Assembly: GCA_022575985.1 (NCBI GenBank)
Contig: JAKSXM010000263.1
Coordinates: 9,962,001 to 10,026,000 of the forward strand
From: Anagrus nilaparvatae
Lineage: Eukaryota > Arthropoda > Insecta > Hymenoptera > Mymaridae
Reading direction: 5' to 3'
Length of the DNA stretch: 64,000 bases
Part shown: positions 54,682 through 64,000 of the stretch, in pieces
How the letters are laid out: each line of letters starts with the position of its first letter
Position numbering within the stretch: the stretch's first letter is position 1
Notes under the pieces: generated by a model
The model's database searches: none
Told to the model about the DNA's origin: nothing
The model's input: only the letters and a program-made list of their open reading frames with translations
Program-made: the position numbers and the translations under genes

Positions 54682-56017
54682 AATTAATGTGGTTACCAAT
54701 TATTATTATGAATAGTAATACAAAATATTCATATCCAAAAGTATATAAAATATATAAAATTTATATAATGAAATACTATTCTTAATAATTTATTTTTACT
54801 TTCTTACCAATTTTACCATTTTTTTTCGTTACTTTTTTTCAGTTACTATCTATAAGATTGCTTCAAATTCCAGATTTGTTTAAAGTTAACAAAAATTTAT
54901 AATTAAATTACGAAAACTGAAGCATAAATTGTAAAACCACTGTTTTTATAAAATATTCAATAAAATATCTTCTTTTTCTATAAACCCATTTGCATGTCTA
55001 ATAAATGTAAATACCCAAAATTGCAAAGAAAAAATGTTCGTGATTTTGCTAAATAGCTTTTTAAAATGTTTTGTTAAAATGACCAATGTTTACTTATTGT
55101 GTGTAAAAATTCAACCAATTTTCCCACATTTTTTTCGCATATTTTTTGCTTCAAATTCTAGACTCTTTAAATTAAACAAAAATTTATAATTAAATTAGGA
55201 AAACTGAAGCATATAAATAAATTCTTGAAAATCTTTTCTTTTCATATAAAATATAATGAAATTAAAATTTTCTGTACTCAATAAGTATTACCGAGTTTAA
55301 TTTTAAAGTTTTTATATAATTTAACATTTAAAATTAATGTTGTAACTAATTATAGTTATATGAATATTATGAAATGTATATATTATAATATATATGTATA
55401 TTATATATGTAAGTAGTGTTTAAAAAAATTTTTTTAAATATAATTTTGAAAAGGTCAATATTGTAAAATGAGACAGCTTTTGTATGCGCAACAGCATACT
55501 TTTTGAATAAATAGTAAAACTAATTCTAATTTGAAGTATGAATAATAAAAAAATTAATAAAAAAATTGAAATGAATTATAATAAAAAAAATCTTGTATGT
55601 AAATTATTTAATGTTAAAAATGTATGAAAATATGCTATAAATTATCTTATTATGAATTGTACAAGTCACAACAACATTGCGATAAAAAAATTTTAAAAAA
55701 AGCTTTATTGTCATTAAAAAAATTATCGTCAGATTCGCCTGAAGCTGATTAATATTATTTTTATTATTTCTTTATAAGTTTTATTATAATTATTTAAAGG
55801 TAGAGAATTTATTTTCACCACCTTGAATTTTTTTAAACTCACAAGCGCACAGACTGTAATTTTAATAACTTATTTATTTATTTACAGCACAGCAGCGGAG
55901 TAATAATCTCTTTCTCTCTTCAGGCTTTTAAATTATTTTTAATGTACAAAATCACTTTATTTTTTCTCTCTATATTATAAAATTCTAAACGCTGCCACCG
56001 CCGCCGCCGACATGGGT
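54682..56017. other. 3' flank of the host gene
   Basis: AT-rich with two diverged copies of a GAAAACTGAAGCATA block (near 54915 and 55200). No ORF. A GCCACCGCCGCCGCC patch precedes the minisatellite. Confidence 0.5.
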
Positions 56018-56241
56018 CATTTGGTCACCCCCATTTGGGCACCCCCATTTGGACAACCCCATTTGGACACCCCCATTTGGTCAACCCCATTTGGACACCC
56101 CCATTTGGACACCCCCATTTGGGCACACCCATTTGGACACCCCCATTTGGACACCCCCATTTAGGCACCCCCATTTAGGCACCCCCATTTGGTCACCCCC
56201 ATTTGGACACCCCCATTTGGACACCCCCATTTGGGCACCCA
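56018..56241. repeat. minisatellite, 16 copies of a 14-15-bp unit
   Basis: The unit is CATTTGGACACCCC with variants GGGCAC, GGTCAC and TAGGCAC. The apparent ORF with repeated WTPPFGHPHL is a product of the repeat and has no other support. Confidence 0.95.
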
Positions 56242-57384
56242 TGTTTGTTTTTTTTATTCAAATTACAATTTTTTTTATTTTTATTTTTTTTAAGTTTAAA
56301 ATTTATTTACTTCAGCTAAAAGTTATTGTACACTTCAGATATGTTTTTTAATATTTTAAGGTTATGATAATATTTGATTATTAGATAATACATTTAAAAA
56401 TTAATCAGTAAAAGTTAAATTATCGTTTTTAATAGAAGAAACAATATAATCAAATTTATAGTATTTTTAATAAATATAAAGTAATAAATTATTTTGAAAT
56501 ACAATAAATATTATTATTATCAACATAAAAATTTTAAAAATTATTGATATCAACATCGAAAATTTTTATAAGGTTAGTTATTTTTTTATTTTTTTTTTAC
56601 TCAAAATTTTTAAATAATAAAATGCAATACTATTTCAGGACAAAATATTTAAAAAAATTTTAATTAACATAACTAATTCAAGCAATAATACTTCAAATCG
56701 AATATTTTAATTATCAAACAATTAAGAAATTGAATTAATAATTAACATCAAATTAACAACTGATTGTTAATCAGTTGTTAATAAGTTTAGCAGTTAAGTT
56801 TAAAGTTTTATTCTTTCTAATTAATTGTCTGTTAATTTCTAATTGTAAACATGGGCTTTTTCACCACACTCGACGCTTTGCGGGGGTTGGCGCGCGGAGC
56901 GCGCAGGGGGCGGAGCCCCCTAGTAACTATATAAAATAATAAAAATACTATTTTTTTTATAAATCTAATTTTGTTTTTGTTTAACACTTTGATATAATAC
57001 GAAGAAGAGAAAGAGACAACTTATATTTATAATGGGTATTTTTTTATTCGGCTTTATATATATTTCTTTTATATATAACATTTTACTATTTCTTTTACCT
57101 ATATAGTAATATTAAGTATATATAATAATATAATCCTTATTTTATGTGTAACAATAAACATTTAAATTATAATTATTTATTATTTATACATACCTATCTA
57201 ATTTTTCTGCATTCCATTAATATTAAAATTAAAAAAAAAAAAATATATCAGAAACAGTAAATTTATATTTTTAAATGTTAAAATATTAAATTTGATTATT
57301 TTAAATTAAAATCTAAAAAAAAGATTCTTGGCTGCATTTAAAAATCGCGCGGTTATGTTCATTACTTTGTATAGTTGGCAGAAC
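56242..57384. other. AT-rich stretch with a Helitron-like end
   Basis: No ORF. The only notable structure is the GC-rich double hairpin at 56890-56923, described separately. The rest is A/T-rich. Confidence 0.5.
56890..56923 (+). mobile_element. possible Helitron 3' terminus
   Basis: Two perfect 6-bp hairpins with the same GGA loop stand in tandem, GCGCGC-GGA-GCGCGC and GGGGGC-GGA-GCCCCC. The last runs into CTAG followed by T. Helitrons end in a hairpin plus CTRR and insert 5' of T. The 5' end was not identified. Confidence 0.4.
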
Positions 57385-57739
57385 TTAGAAATAAAGAGCG
57401 CAATGTATTATACTATGTGTTAATACGTTTAAGGAAGGGGAATCGAGGAGAGTCTGACAGCTGGCAGGCTGCTCTCTGATTGGCTGGCTACAGTCACAAT
57501 TAACAAAATTTGGTTGAGGTAAGTCAGAAATGGCTTGACACAATGCAGCATCTGCATCTTGTTTATCTTTTAAATCAGTAGCACGAACAAAATAAGGATA
57601 CAGGCTTGATGTTATTGATGGTTCTTTTAATGATCTAATGGAAGTCGCACAGCGACGTAGCCGATTAAAGGTAGTCGCGAGTCCCGCTAAATCATGACTG
57701 CAGGTTGTATTTTCTGGTTTAGTAATGTGTGAAGGTGAT
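57385..57739 (-). CDS. probable exon of a minus-strand host gene
   Basis: Open for about 118 codons with protein-like composition (DLAGLATTFNRLRRCATSIR, then SSLYPYFVRATDLKDKQDAD and NCDCSQPIREQPASC). It ends at TAA 57385-57387, so it may be a last exon. Candidate acceptors are CCAG at 57714-57717 and TGCAG at 57698-57702, after an ATTACTAAAC branch-like site. The frame does not join directly to the exon at 63769-64000 with either acceptor. An R1-clade element lies between the two. No family was recognised. Confidence 0.45.
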
Positions 57740-58219
57740 GGGTTATTGGGTTATTGGGAAGTGGCATTGTCATCAGACAAGGAGGAGCAATCCTCCATTC
57801 TGTAGGGGATCTATCTATGGAATCAATGCCGCCTGGTTCCAGAGTAAAATCTGACATCAGCCCTCATGACTCCACTGGTAGATGCCTGACCTGTTCCATG
57901 ACAGGTATAAAACATTGTGGAATGGTAGCAAACATAGAGGTGGAAACACTTCGCCTGTTAGATTGAGGATTGGTGTTCCCTCGAGTCACCGCCTCTCAAT
58001 CGAAGTCTGTTACATGCCGGATTAATAATCGTATGTGATGTCATCAGACATGGTGGTGAAAACCCCCCGATCTGTAGGACTATTATTACTGGATGGACGC
58101 TGGAAGCTGATAGATACTCTCTGTCAGCGACTAACATAAATCCTTTAATAATACTCTGAAGGGTACTCTTACCCAACTAAGGGCCCTTTGTCCAGGGACA
58201 CAGGCTTATTTTATGTACA

Positions 58220-60157
58220 ATGCTAAATAAATACAGTGAATTACCCCAGGTTGATACCCCTCTTACAGAGGATAATTCAACCTCTGATTCCGATCAAGTG
58301 AAAGCCTTGATGGTCAGAGCCAGAGACACGGATTCTGGGGGTCTTCAATTTAGCATTTCTCAGCAGCAAGGGCAGAACACCACGCCCACAGAGCAACAAC
58401 ATCTAGCTCTAATTAATGCTGAAAAAAAGACGGCAAAGGTAGTCTTAACTAGGCTAGAGGTCGAGGATTCCTCCCGCAAATCCTCAATGGAAGGTGATAT
58501 ATGCGCAAAATGTGGCGCCCAAAAAGGTTCAAGCAACAGCTTGATACGGCCTTCTATTCTGAAGGACCAGAGGTCATATTCGTTGCCTAATGTTAGCGAA
58601 GTTGGGCCTGATGACGAAGGCAAGAGGGAAGAAAATATAGAAAGATATCTCCGAATATCAAAGGACTATAACAAGGCGTGCATTGAAATCCACTCAAACA
58701 TGGAGAGAGATATTACTCAGATGAGAGACTCAGTCAAAGTACAGAAGAACTGTAATATGACAGTCAAAAAAGGCCTAGCTGAGTTTGAAAAATATTTAGC
58801 CAGGCTTAAGACAATTTTTAAACTGCAGCAGGAGCTTTTAAATGGAAAACAAAAACCCGATATTCCTATAGAGGAAGCATCAGGGGTTATGACTGGAAAA
58901 GGAAAGAAGAGGGCTCGGACTGCGTCCCGAAGCCCACCCGGAAAGGAGAATACAAAAAAGAGACCGGCGCAGAAAACGTCCCCGGAACTCCCTCTAAGGA
59001 AGACCTTCGCTAATGCAGTGATGTCTCCTCCGAAAGATATGGTTCAGGAGGTAAATCAGTTAGCTTCTGGCCAGCAAACGCAGCCAAAAGATGTAGCTAC
59101 AGATACCTCCCCTCCAGACGAGGATGATTTCGTCGCTGTTAAAAGCAAAGGTCAAAGAAAAAAGGAAAAGAAGAAAAAGGAAAAAGAGTTTGAAAGAAAG
59201 GAGGCAGAGGCTCGTAAAAACCAAGAGCAGGAACAGAAGAAGCAGCAGGAGAAGGAACAGCCAAAAATAACTGCAGCGGCAGCAAACCTGCGGCAGGGGG
59301 CAGAAAATAAAAGAAGCAAAAAGAAAAAGCCGCAGAAGAAGGAAGGAGATGGCGTATCTCCTCCTTCCGAGGCGACAGAAAAAAGCAGGAGAAAGAAGCG
59401 CCAGAACCGGCGCATAAGGATCTCTAAGCGTAAGGAGGCTCTAATAATAAAGCCTCCTGAAGGGAAGTCTTATGCAACAGCCCTGCTGGAGATCAAAAGA
59501 GGTGTCCAACTAAAAGATTCAGGGACTGAGGTTCACCGAATCCAGAAAACCCAGGATGGGAGCGTCCTAATAGAGCTGAGCTCGTCGAAAGACCGGCAAA
59601 AACTATTAGACGCTGTCAAGACGGTCGCAGGCCCAGAAAGTACAGTCAAGGAACTGATTCCCCACCTAACCGTGGAGATCAGAAGCCTAGATGGTACTAC
59701 TGGTAGCGACGAAGTGAGGCAGGTGATAAAGGAGGCAACCAAGCTGCAGAACGATGACGACATAAAAGTCGCCATCTTCAAGGCTAAGGGTACTAAGGCG
59801 GATATGGCGGTCGTAGACCTACCAGAAGCCGCCGCACTAAAATTGACCAAAAAAGGCCGGCTTAATAATGGCTGGTCTAATTGGCAAGTGCGCTTAAGAG
59901 CCGAGGTTACACGGTGCTTTAAATGTCTTGGTTTCGGCCACAACCAGTGGTCATGTAAGGGCATGGACCGAAAATTTGGGTGTTTTAAATGTGGCGTTCA
60001 AGGCCACAAGTCAGAAAATTGTCCTGTGGAAAAAGCAGAATGCTTCCTCTGCAGGGAAAGAGCTGACAAGGCCAAGACCGACCACCTTCCAAGATGCGGA
60101 GCATGTAAGTGTTATCGGGAGGCCCTTACTGCAAGGAAGATAAAGTGTCATCGGTAA
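58220..60157 (+). CDS. ORF1 protein of the R1-clade LINE
   Basis: 645 residues. The first 230 are mixed with a CAKCGAQKG motif and a coiled-coil-like stretch. Residues 240-400 are Lys/Glu/Gln-rich and basic. The C-terminal 150 residues hold an R1/TRAS-type Gag-like domain (EIRSLDGTTGSDEVRQVIKE) and three zinc knuckles: CFKCLGFGHNQWSC, CFKCGVQGHKSENC and a longer CFLC...H...C. It binds the element RNA and forms the transposition particle. The stop overlaps the ORF2 start as TAATG. Confidence 0.88.
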   Translation: MLNKYSELPQVDTPLTEDNSTSDSDQVKALMVRARDTDSGGLQFSISQQQGQNTTPTEQQHLALINAEKKTAKVVLTRLEVEDSSRKSSMEGDICAKCGAQKGSSNSLIRPSILKDQRSYSLPNVSEVGPDDEGKREENIERYLRISKDYNKACIEIHSNMERDITQMRDSVKVQKNCNMTVKKGLAEFEKYLARLKTIFKLQQELLNGKQKPDIPIEEASGVMTGKGKKRARTASRSPPGKENTKKRPAQKTSPELPLRKTFANAVMSPPKDMVQEVNQLASGQQTQPKDVATDTSPPDEDDFVAVKSKGQRKKEKKKKEKEFERKEAEARKNQEQEQKKQQEKEQPKITAAAANLRQGAENKRSKKKKPQKKEGDGVSPPSEATEKSRRKKRQNRRIRISKRKEALIIKPPEGKSYATALLEIKRGVQLKDSGTEVHRIQKTQDGSVLIELSSSKDRQKLLDAVKTVAGPESTVKELIPHLTVEIRSLDGTTGSDEVRQVIKEATKLQNDDDIKVAIFKAKGTKADMAVVDLPEAAALKLTKKGRLNNGWSNWQVRLRAEVTRCFKCLGFGHNQWSCKGMDRKFGCFKCGVQGHKSENCPVEKAECFLCRERADKAKTDHLPRCGACKCYREALTARKIKCHR

Positions 60158-61047
60158 TGTTCGGAGTCCTGCAAGGGAATATGAGCAAAACCATTCTTGC
60201 TGACCTTTTGCTCGATCAGCTCGCAGGCGAGACAGACTCTAGCGTCGTCTTGCTATCCGAGCCGCTTCGCAATAGGAACCAGCAATTCTGGTTAACCGAT
60301 GACACAGGCCGGTGCGCTATATGGCTACGAGGTCGTGCTCAGACGTCTATGTCACGACATGGAAAAGGCAATTGCCACGTCTGGGCAATGTGCGGTGATA
60401 CAACTTTCATTAGTTGTTATTTGTCACCGAATGACACTATTGGGGTGTTCACCGCAAAGCTGGCCTCATTGGAGGAAACGATAAGGGAAGTCTCTGGCAA
60501 TATCATATTTGCTGGGGACTTAAATGCCAGGGCCGTGGAATGGGGAATGCCAACCACGAACCGTAGGGGAACGTTGATCCTAGAGATGGCTGCTAGAACT
60601 GATCTGGTGGTCATGAACTCTGGGAACAATCCAACCTACGTAAGGCCAGGCTTTGGCGAATCGATCCCTGATGTCACTTTTGCCTCGGCCGGGCTGGCAG
60701 GAAGAGTGGGTGGCTGGAGGGTAATGGATGGAGCCAATGGCAGCGATCATAATTACATCACCTTCAAAGTGCGTGATAGGGTTGATAATCGGCCCCCGTA
60801 CAAAAAGCGCCCACTAGGCTGGAATGTGTCAAAGATGGACGAGGACAGATTTGAGGATTATCTTCGCGAAGAGTTCTCGTCTATCCCAGCCTGGCATGGA
60901 GGACCGACCACCCCGCGAGAGGCAGAGACCCTTGTCAAGAGGGTAACGGCTCTTCTGAGGGGAGCCTGCGATGCCTCTATGCCGCGAAAACGGCCCTGGA
61001 AGGGTAAAAGAAGCGTGTATGGTGGAATGAAGAAATTTCGGACCTAA
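60157..61047 (+). pseudogene. ORF2 of the R1-clade LINE, endonuclease part
   Basis: It starts at the ATG inside TAATG (60155-60159), MFGVLQGNMSKTILADLLL. AP-endonuclease motifs follow: LLSEPLRN (Glu), IIFAGDLNARAVEWG (Asp/Asn), TNRRG, PDVTFAS and GSDHNYITF (terminal Asp-His). It nicks the target DNA. A single missing base near 61018-61020 takes the frame to a stop at 61047; the RT lies in the next frame. Confidence 0.85.
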
Positions 61048-63140
61048 GACGGGTCTGTCACGGCGCACGCAGAAGACGGCAAAAAGCGCATGGCCGCCCA
61101 GAGCTGGCTACGCGCTCTGAAGAGTACAAGGGAGCCAAGCATAGGCTGGCGAAAGCTATCCGCCTCAGCAAGGCGCGCTGTCTTCGGTCCCTAAGAGATG
61201 ATGTCAACAGCGACCCGTGGGGCCTGGGATATAAGGTTGTCATGGGCAAACTTAAGTCCGGATGTGACAACACGATGGATGAAGCAACGACCAAAAGAAT
61301 AGTGGACGCTCTCTTCCCGGATCATCCAAACCAACAACACCCTGCTTTAGATGTCCCGAGGGAGCAAGTTCTGCTATTTATCGTGGCGGAGATGCTTCAG
61401 GCAATTAGGTCAATGAAAAATGGGAAAGCGCCAGGACCAGACGGAATATCCGCGGAAGCCCTTAAGGAGGCTGCAAAGGTAATCCCTGGTCTCCTGCTTG
61501 GCATGTTTAACGCGCGCCTCGTGGCAGGCGCCTTTCCAAGGGACTGGAAAGTGGCCCCTCTGGCTCTGATAAGCAAGGGAAAGGGTGAACCAGGATCTCC
61601 ATCATCTTACAGACTATTGTGTATGTTAAATACCATTGGCAAGGTGATGGAGAGCATGGTCAGAGGAAGATTGTGGCAAGCAATTAGGGAAGCGGGTGAC
61701 CTTAGCGACGACCAACACGGCTTTCGTGAGGGGCGTTCCACGATCGGTGCCATCGAGCAGGTCGTGAAGGTGGTTATGAGGGTCAGACAGGTGCGACCGG
61801 ATATTAAACCGGACGTCCTGCTTGTCACGTTGGATGTGAAAAACGCATTCAACTCGGCTAAGTGGGACGATATGTTGCACTCCCTCGAGCAGGTATTCAG
61901 AGTTCCGGATTATCTGAGAATTATACTCAGAGATTACCTCCGGGACCGATACCTGCGCTGGGACACGCTCGTTGGCACAAGAGGTAAAGTATTAAGCGCA
62001 GGCATAGCGCAGGGTTCAGTTCTGGGTCCTGATCTGTGGAATGCCTTTTACGACGGCTTGCTAAAGATTGAGCTCCCGGATGGATGCTCCATGATCGGAT
62101 ACGCGGATGACGTTGCTCCAACCATAACAGCTCGAGAGCCAGAGGACCAGCAGAATACCTTGGATGAGGCCATGCGCCTTATCAATAGCTGGATGTCGGA
62201 TCACGGACTAAGACTGGCAGTCCCGAAAACGGAGATTGTCCTTCTGACCCGGAGAAGGGTTGATACCATATTCGGCATCAGCTTTGATGACGGAGGTAAT
62301 CCCCTTATGATCCAGACCAAACCATCGGTCAAATATTTGGGGGTCTTCTTGGATAACAAGTTGACCTACAATAGACAATTCCAGCAGGCCTGTGAAAAGG
62401 CTGGCCGGGTGACAAAGTCCCTCTCGTGGCTAATGACGAACATCGGCGGTCCCAGATCTGAGAAGAGGAGGCTGTTGATGACGACAGTTAACTCCATCTT
62501 GCTCTACGGTGCAGAGGTGTGGGCGGACAATGTCCGCATAAAAAAGTACTGCAAGAAACTAAAGGCAGTACAGAGGCAGGGGGCACTTCGAATCGCTTGC
62601 TCGTACAAGACAGTATCAGAGCCAGCGATCCAGGTGGTGGCTCGGGTAATTCCCATCGACCTGCTTGCCTTGGAAAGGCAGGCGATCTATAACCGTGGGG
62701 AAGAAGAGCGCGACGTAGCTTCCGTTCGCGCTCGCTCCCGCACAATGGAATGTTGGCAGTATAGGTGGAATGGTGACCCGAGGGGACGTTGGACGCACTG
62801 CCTTATCATCGATTTGGAAAGCTGGATGAACCGTGATCATGGAGAGGTAGACTTCTACCTCACACAGTTCCTAACTGGTCACGGTTATTTCCGCGATATG
62901 CTTTGCAAGTGGAGCAAGGTGACATCTCCGGAATGCTTGCATTGCCCGGGCGAGCTGGATACCGCTGAGCACACCTTTATTGGGTGTCCTCGCTTCGCTG
63001 AAGGGCGACCGCCCTTCGATGAATGGAGGCCGGAAGTAGTCGTCCCGGAAATGCTGCGCAGTGCCGCTAACTGGTACAGTGTGGCAGAGTACGTACGGGC
63101 GACACTGATTGGAAAAAAGGAGGAAGGTTTCCTCTCGTAG
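61020..63140 (+). pseudogene. ORF2 of the R1-clade LINE, reverse transcriptase part
   Basis: The frame is open from the shift. RT motifs: NGKAPGPDGI, LALISKGKG, YRLLCMLNTIGKVMESMV, DDQHGFREGRST, LVTLDVKNAFNSAKW, GIAQGSVLGPDLWN and the catalytic MIGYADDV. The region after the palm leads to a CCHC-like CLHCPGELDTAEHTFIGC near the C-terminus. It copies its RNA at the nicked target. The domains are otherwise intact, suggesting a young copy. Confidence 0.9.
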
Positions 63141-63448
63141 GAAAATCTCATCCTTTATTGACAGCGTATGGCGAAGAAATGCCTGGGCTGCATTGTTTCC
63201 GGACCGAAGTAATACCTAAACAGGGAGTCCCGGTCCGGATTCTATGATATTGTCATAAATGCAGGAGGGTGGGGAGTTTAGTGGGTATTGTAATTCCTCA
63301 ATTGTGTATATCTGGGCAACCCCAGATACAAATTTGAGGTTGAGTCCCACATAACCATACCGTACGCGTGTATGGTATGTGTAAATGCATTCTCCTCGTC
63401 CTACGAAAAAGGCCCCTTCTTGAAGGGGCCCAAAAAAAAAAAAAAAAA

Positions 63449-63768
63449 TTGCGTTCCACCCTGTATATAGCTTCAAGTCCCACAATTCTCCCAATTACTA
63501 GTAGTATTTGGCCAACATTAGGTTCATGTGTTCAGAGTTGGACAAATATGGATTATTTTTCCATATTCATATTCCATATTTTTTCACGTATGGAATATTA
63601 TGGTACTCATATTAATATGGAGAAAAAAAATAATCATATCTGGATTTGGATTCCATATGAAAAAATATGGAATACGGATATGGAAAAAAATCAATATCTG
63701 TCATATTTGCCCAATTTTTCATGTTTTTAATTAATCAAAACGATAAAAAATTTAATTATTTTACTTAC
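63449..63768. other. intron, 3' flank of the LINE
   Basis: It begins TTGCGTTCCACCCTGTATA, which looks like another transposon end. From 63540 to 63720 there is a patch of ATGGAATATG-like repeats in both orientations. No coding sequence. Confidence 0.45.
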
Positions 63769-64000
63769 AAAATTTGACGAACGAGAAATTTTTTGGAGTA
63801 TTTTCAAATGTCGATATTGTGGGGGGACAGAACATAATGTTCGCGCTTTTAAAGTTGGAGCTACTGGAGTATCTAATCTATGTTGATTAATTGCACTGGA
63901 TGCAATTACTGGAGTTATTAACCTATCTCTATTAGTTTGAATATTTGGAGCAACTTGATTCGTGGATAGAGTCGTCGATAGAGTAAGAGGTGGACATTCT
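63769..64000 (-). CDS. exon of a minus-strand host gene, runs off the right edge
   Basis: The only open frame gives 77 residues (ECPPLTLSTTLSTNQVAPNI, then TPVIASSAINQHRLDTPV, ending KISRSSNF) and ends in phase 0 at TTT|GTAAGTAA. Thr/Ser/Gln-rich with a basic C-terminal part. No domain recognised. Because the other two frames contain stops and the donor is strong, a real exon is likely. It may belong with the exon at 57385-57739. Confidence 0.5.

Larger units (their letters stand above)
57760..63448 (+). mobile_element. R1-clade LINE, nearly full length
   Basis: A 5' untranslated region (about 460 bp) contains two related units of about 270 bp (GTCATCAGACA...TCTGTAGG). ORF1 has CCHC knuckles, ORF2 has an AP-type endonuclease and an RT with YADD, followed by a CCHC-like module, a 3' untranslated region and a 17-base A tail. 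This arrangement is that of the R1 clade (R1, RT1, TRAS, SART, Waldo). ORF2 carries one frameshift. The 5' boundary is approximate, and no target duplication was found. Confidence 0.85.

Noticed and set aside
56049..56351. ORF with repeated WTPPFG motif
   Set aside because: It is a translation of the 14-bp minisatellite; the stop-free frame follows from the repeat.
59152..59415. Phe/Ser-rich minus-strand ORF
   Set aside because: It is the antisense shadow of the Lys/Glu-rich stretch of the LINE ORF1.
1..64000. tRNA and rRNA genes
   Set aside because: No cloverleaf with conserved T-arm GTTCGA context or rRNA core sequence could be recognised; the only tRNA-related signal is the primer-binding site at 33687-33698.

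Overview
This is a very AT-rich, intron-containing and transposon-dense stretch of an animal nuclear genome. The element families present (gypsy-type LTR elements with envelope genes, an R1-clade LINE, copia, piggyBac-type and hAT-type miniature elements) point to an insect. A hymenopteran such as a parasitoid wasp is plausible but is only an inference. No bacterial features, CRISPR arrays, rRNA or tRNA genes were seen.

Layout. Positions 1-1388 hold a broken copia-type gag on the minus strand. Positions 1904-12277 are mostly AT-rich intergenic or intronic DNA with several terminal-inverted-repeat (TIR) elements and one probable first exon of a minus-strand host gene (4698-4803). A plus-strand host gene, with weak resemblance to FLYWCH-type DNA-binding proteins, seems to start at 12278 and end at 54681. 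Its introns are swollen by insertions and at least one coding exon is broken by a LINE-like insertion. Two large minus-strand LTR elements fill its first intron: element A (13869-35522, 21.65 kb) and element B (about 35904-46299). Further right are a palindromic piggyBac-type element (48249-50269), a 14-bp minisatellite, a Helitron-like end, a nearly complete R1-clade LINE (about 57760-63448) and two minus-strand exons of another host gene (57385-57739 and 63769-64000).

The most interesting object is element A. Its two LTRs are each 921 bp once a LINE insertion in one is discounted, and both end in TGTTACGAT/ATCGTAACA. A primer-binding site matching the 3' end of tRNA-Pro lies inside one LTR, and a T-run plus polypurine tract lies inside the other. 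On the minus strand it carries an extra 5' ORF, gag, protease, reverse transcriptase/RNase H, integrase, a chuvirus-like (Jingchuvirales-type) glycoprotein, a second envelope of the baculovirus-F/errantivirus type and a Cys-rich accessory ORF. Between these and the 3' LTR, on the opposite strand, sit two intron-containing genes: a five-exon JmjC-domain protein with C2H2 zinc fingers and an intact HxE...H iron-binding triad, and a three-exon 95-residue Trp-rich protein. Antisense genes can keep introns through an RNA intermediate because their splice signals are not read in the genomic transcript. Element A therefore looks like a giant endogenous-retrovirus-like element with two envelopes and a captured chromatin-modifier cassette. 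The replication genes of this copy are damaged by frameshifts, stops and insertions, while both antisense genes appear open.

Element B is a related gypsy-type element with the same chuvirus-like glycoprotein type, a 5' deletion and an insertion in pol. The limits are those of unaided reading: family assignments rest on motifs recognised by eye, and splice sites on GT/AG consensus and frame.
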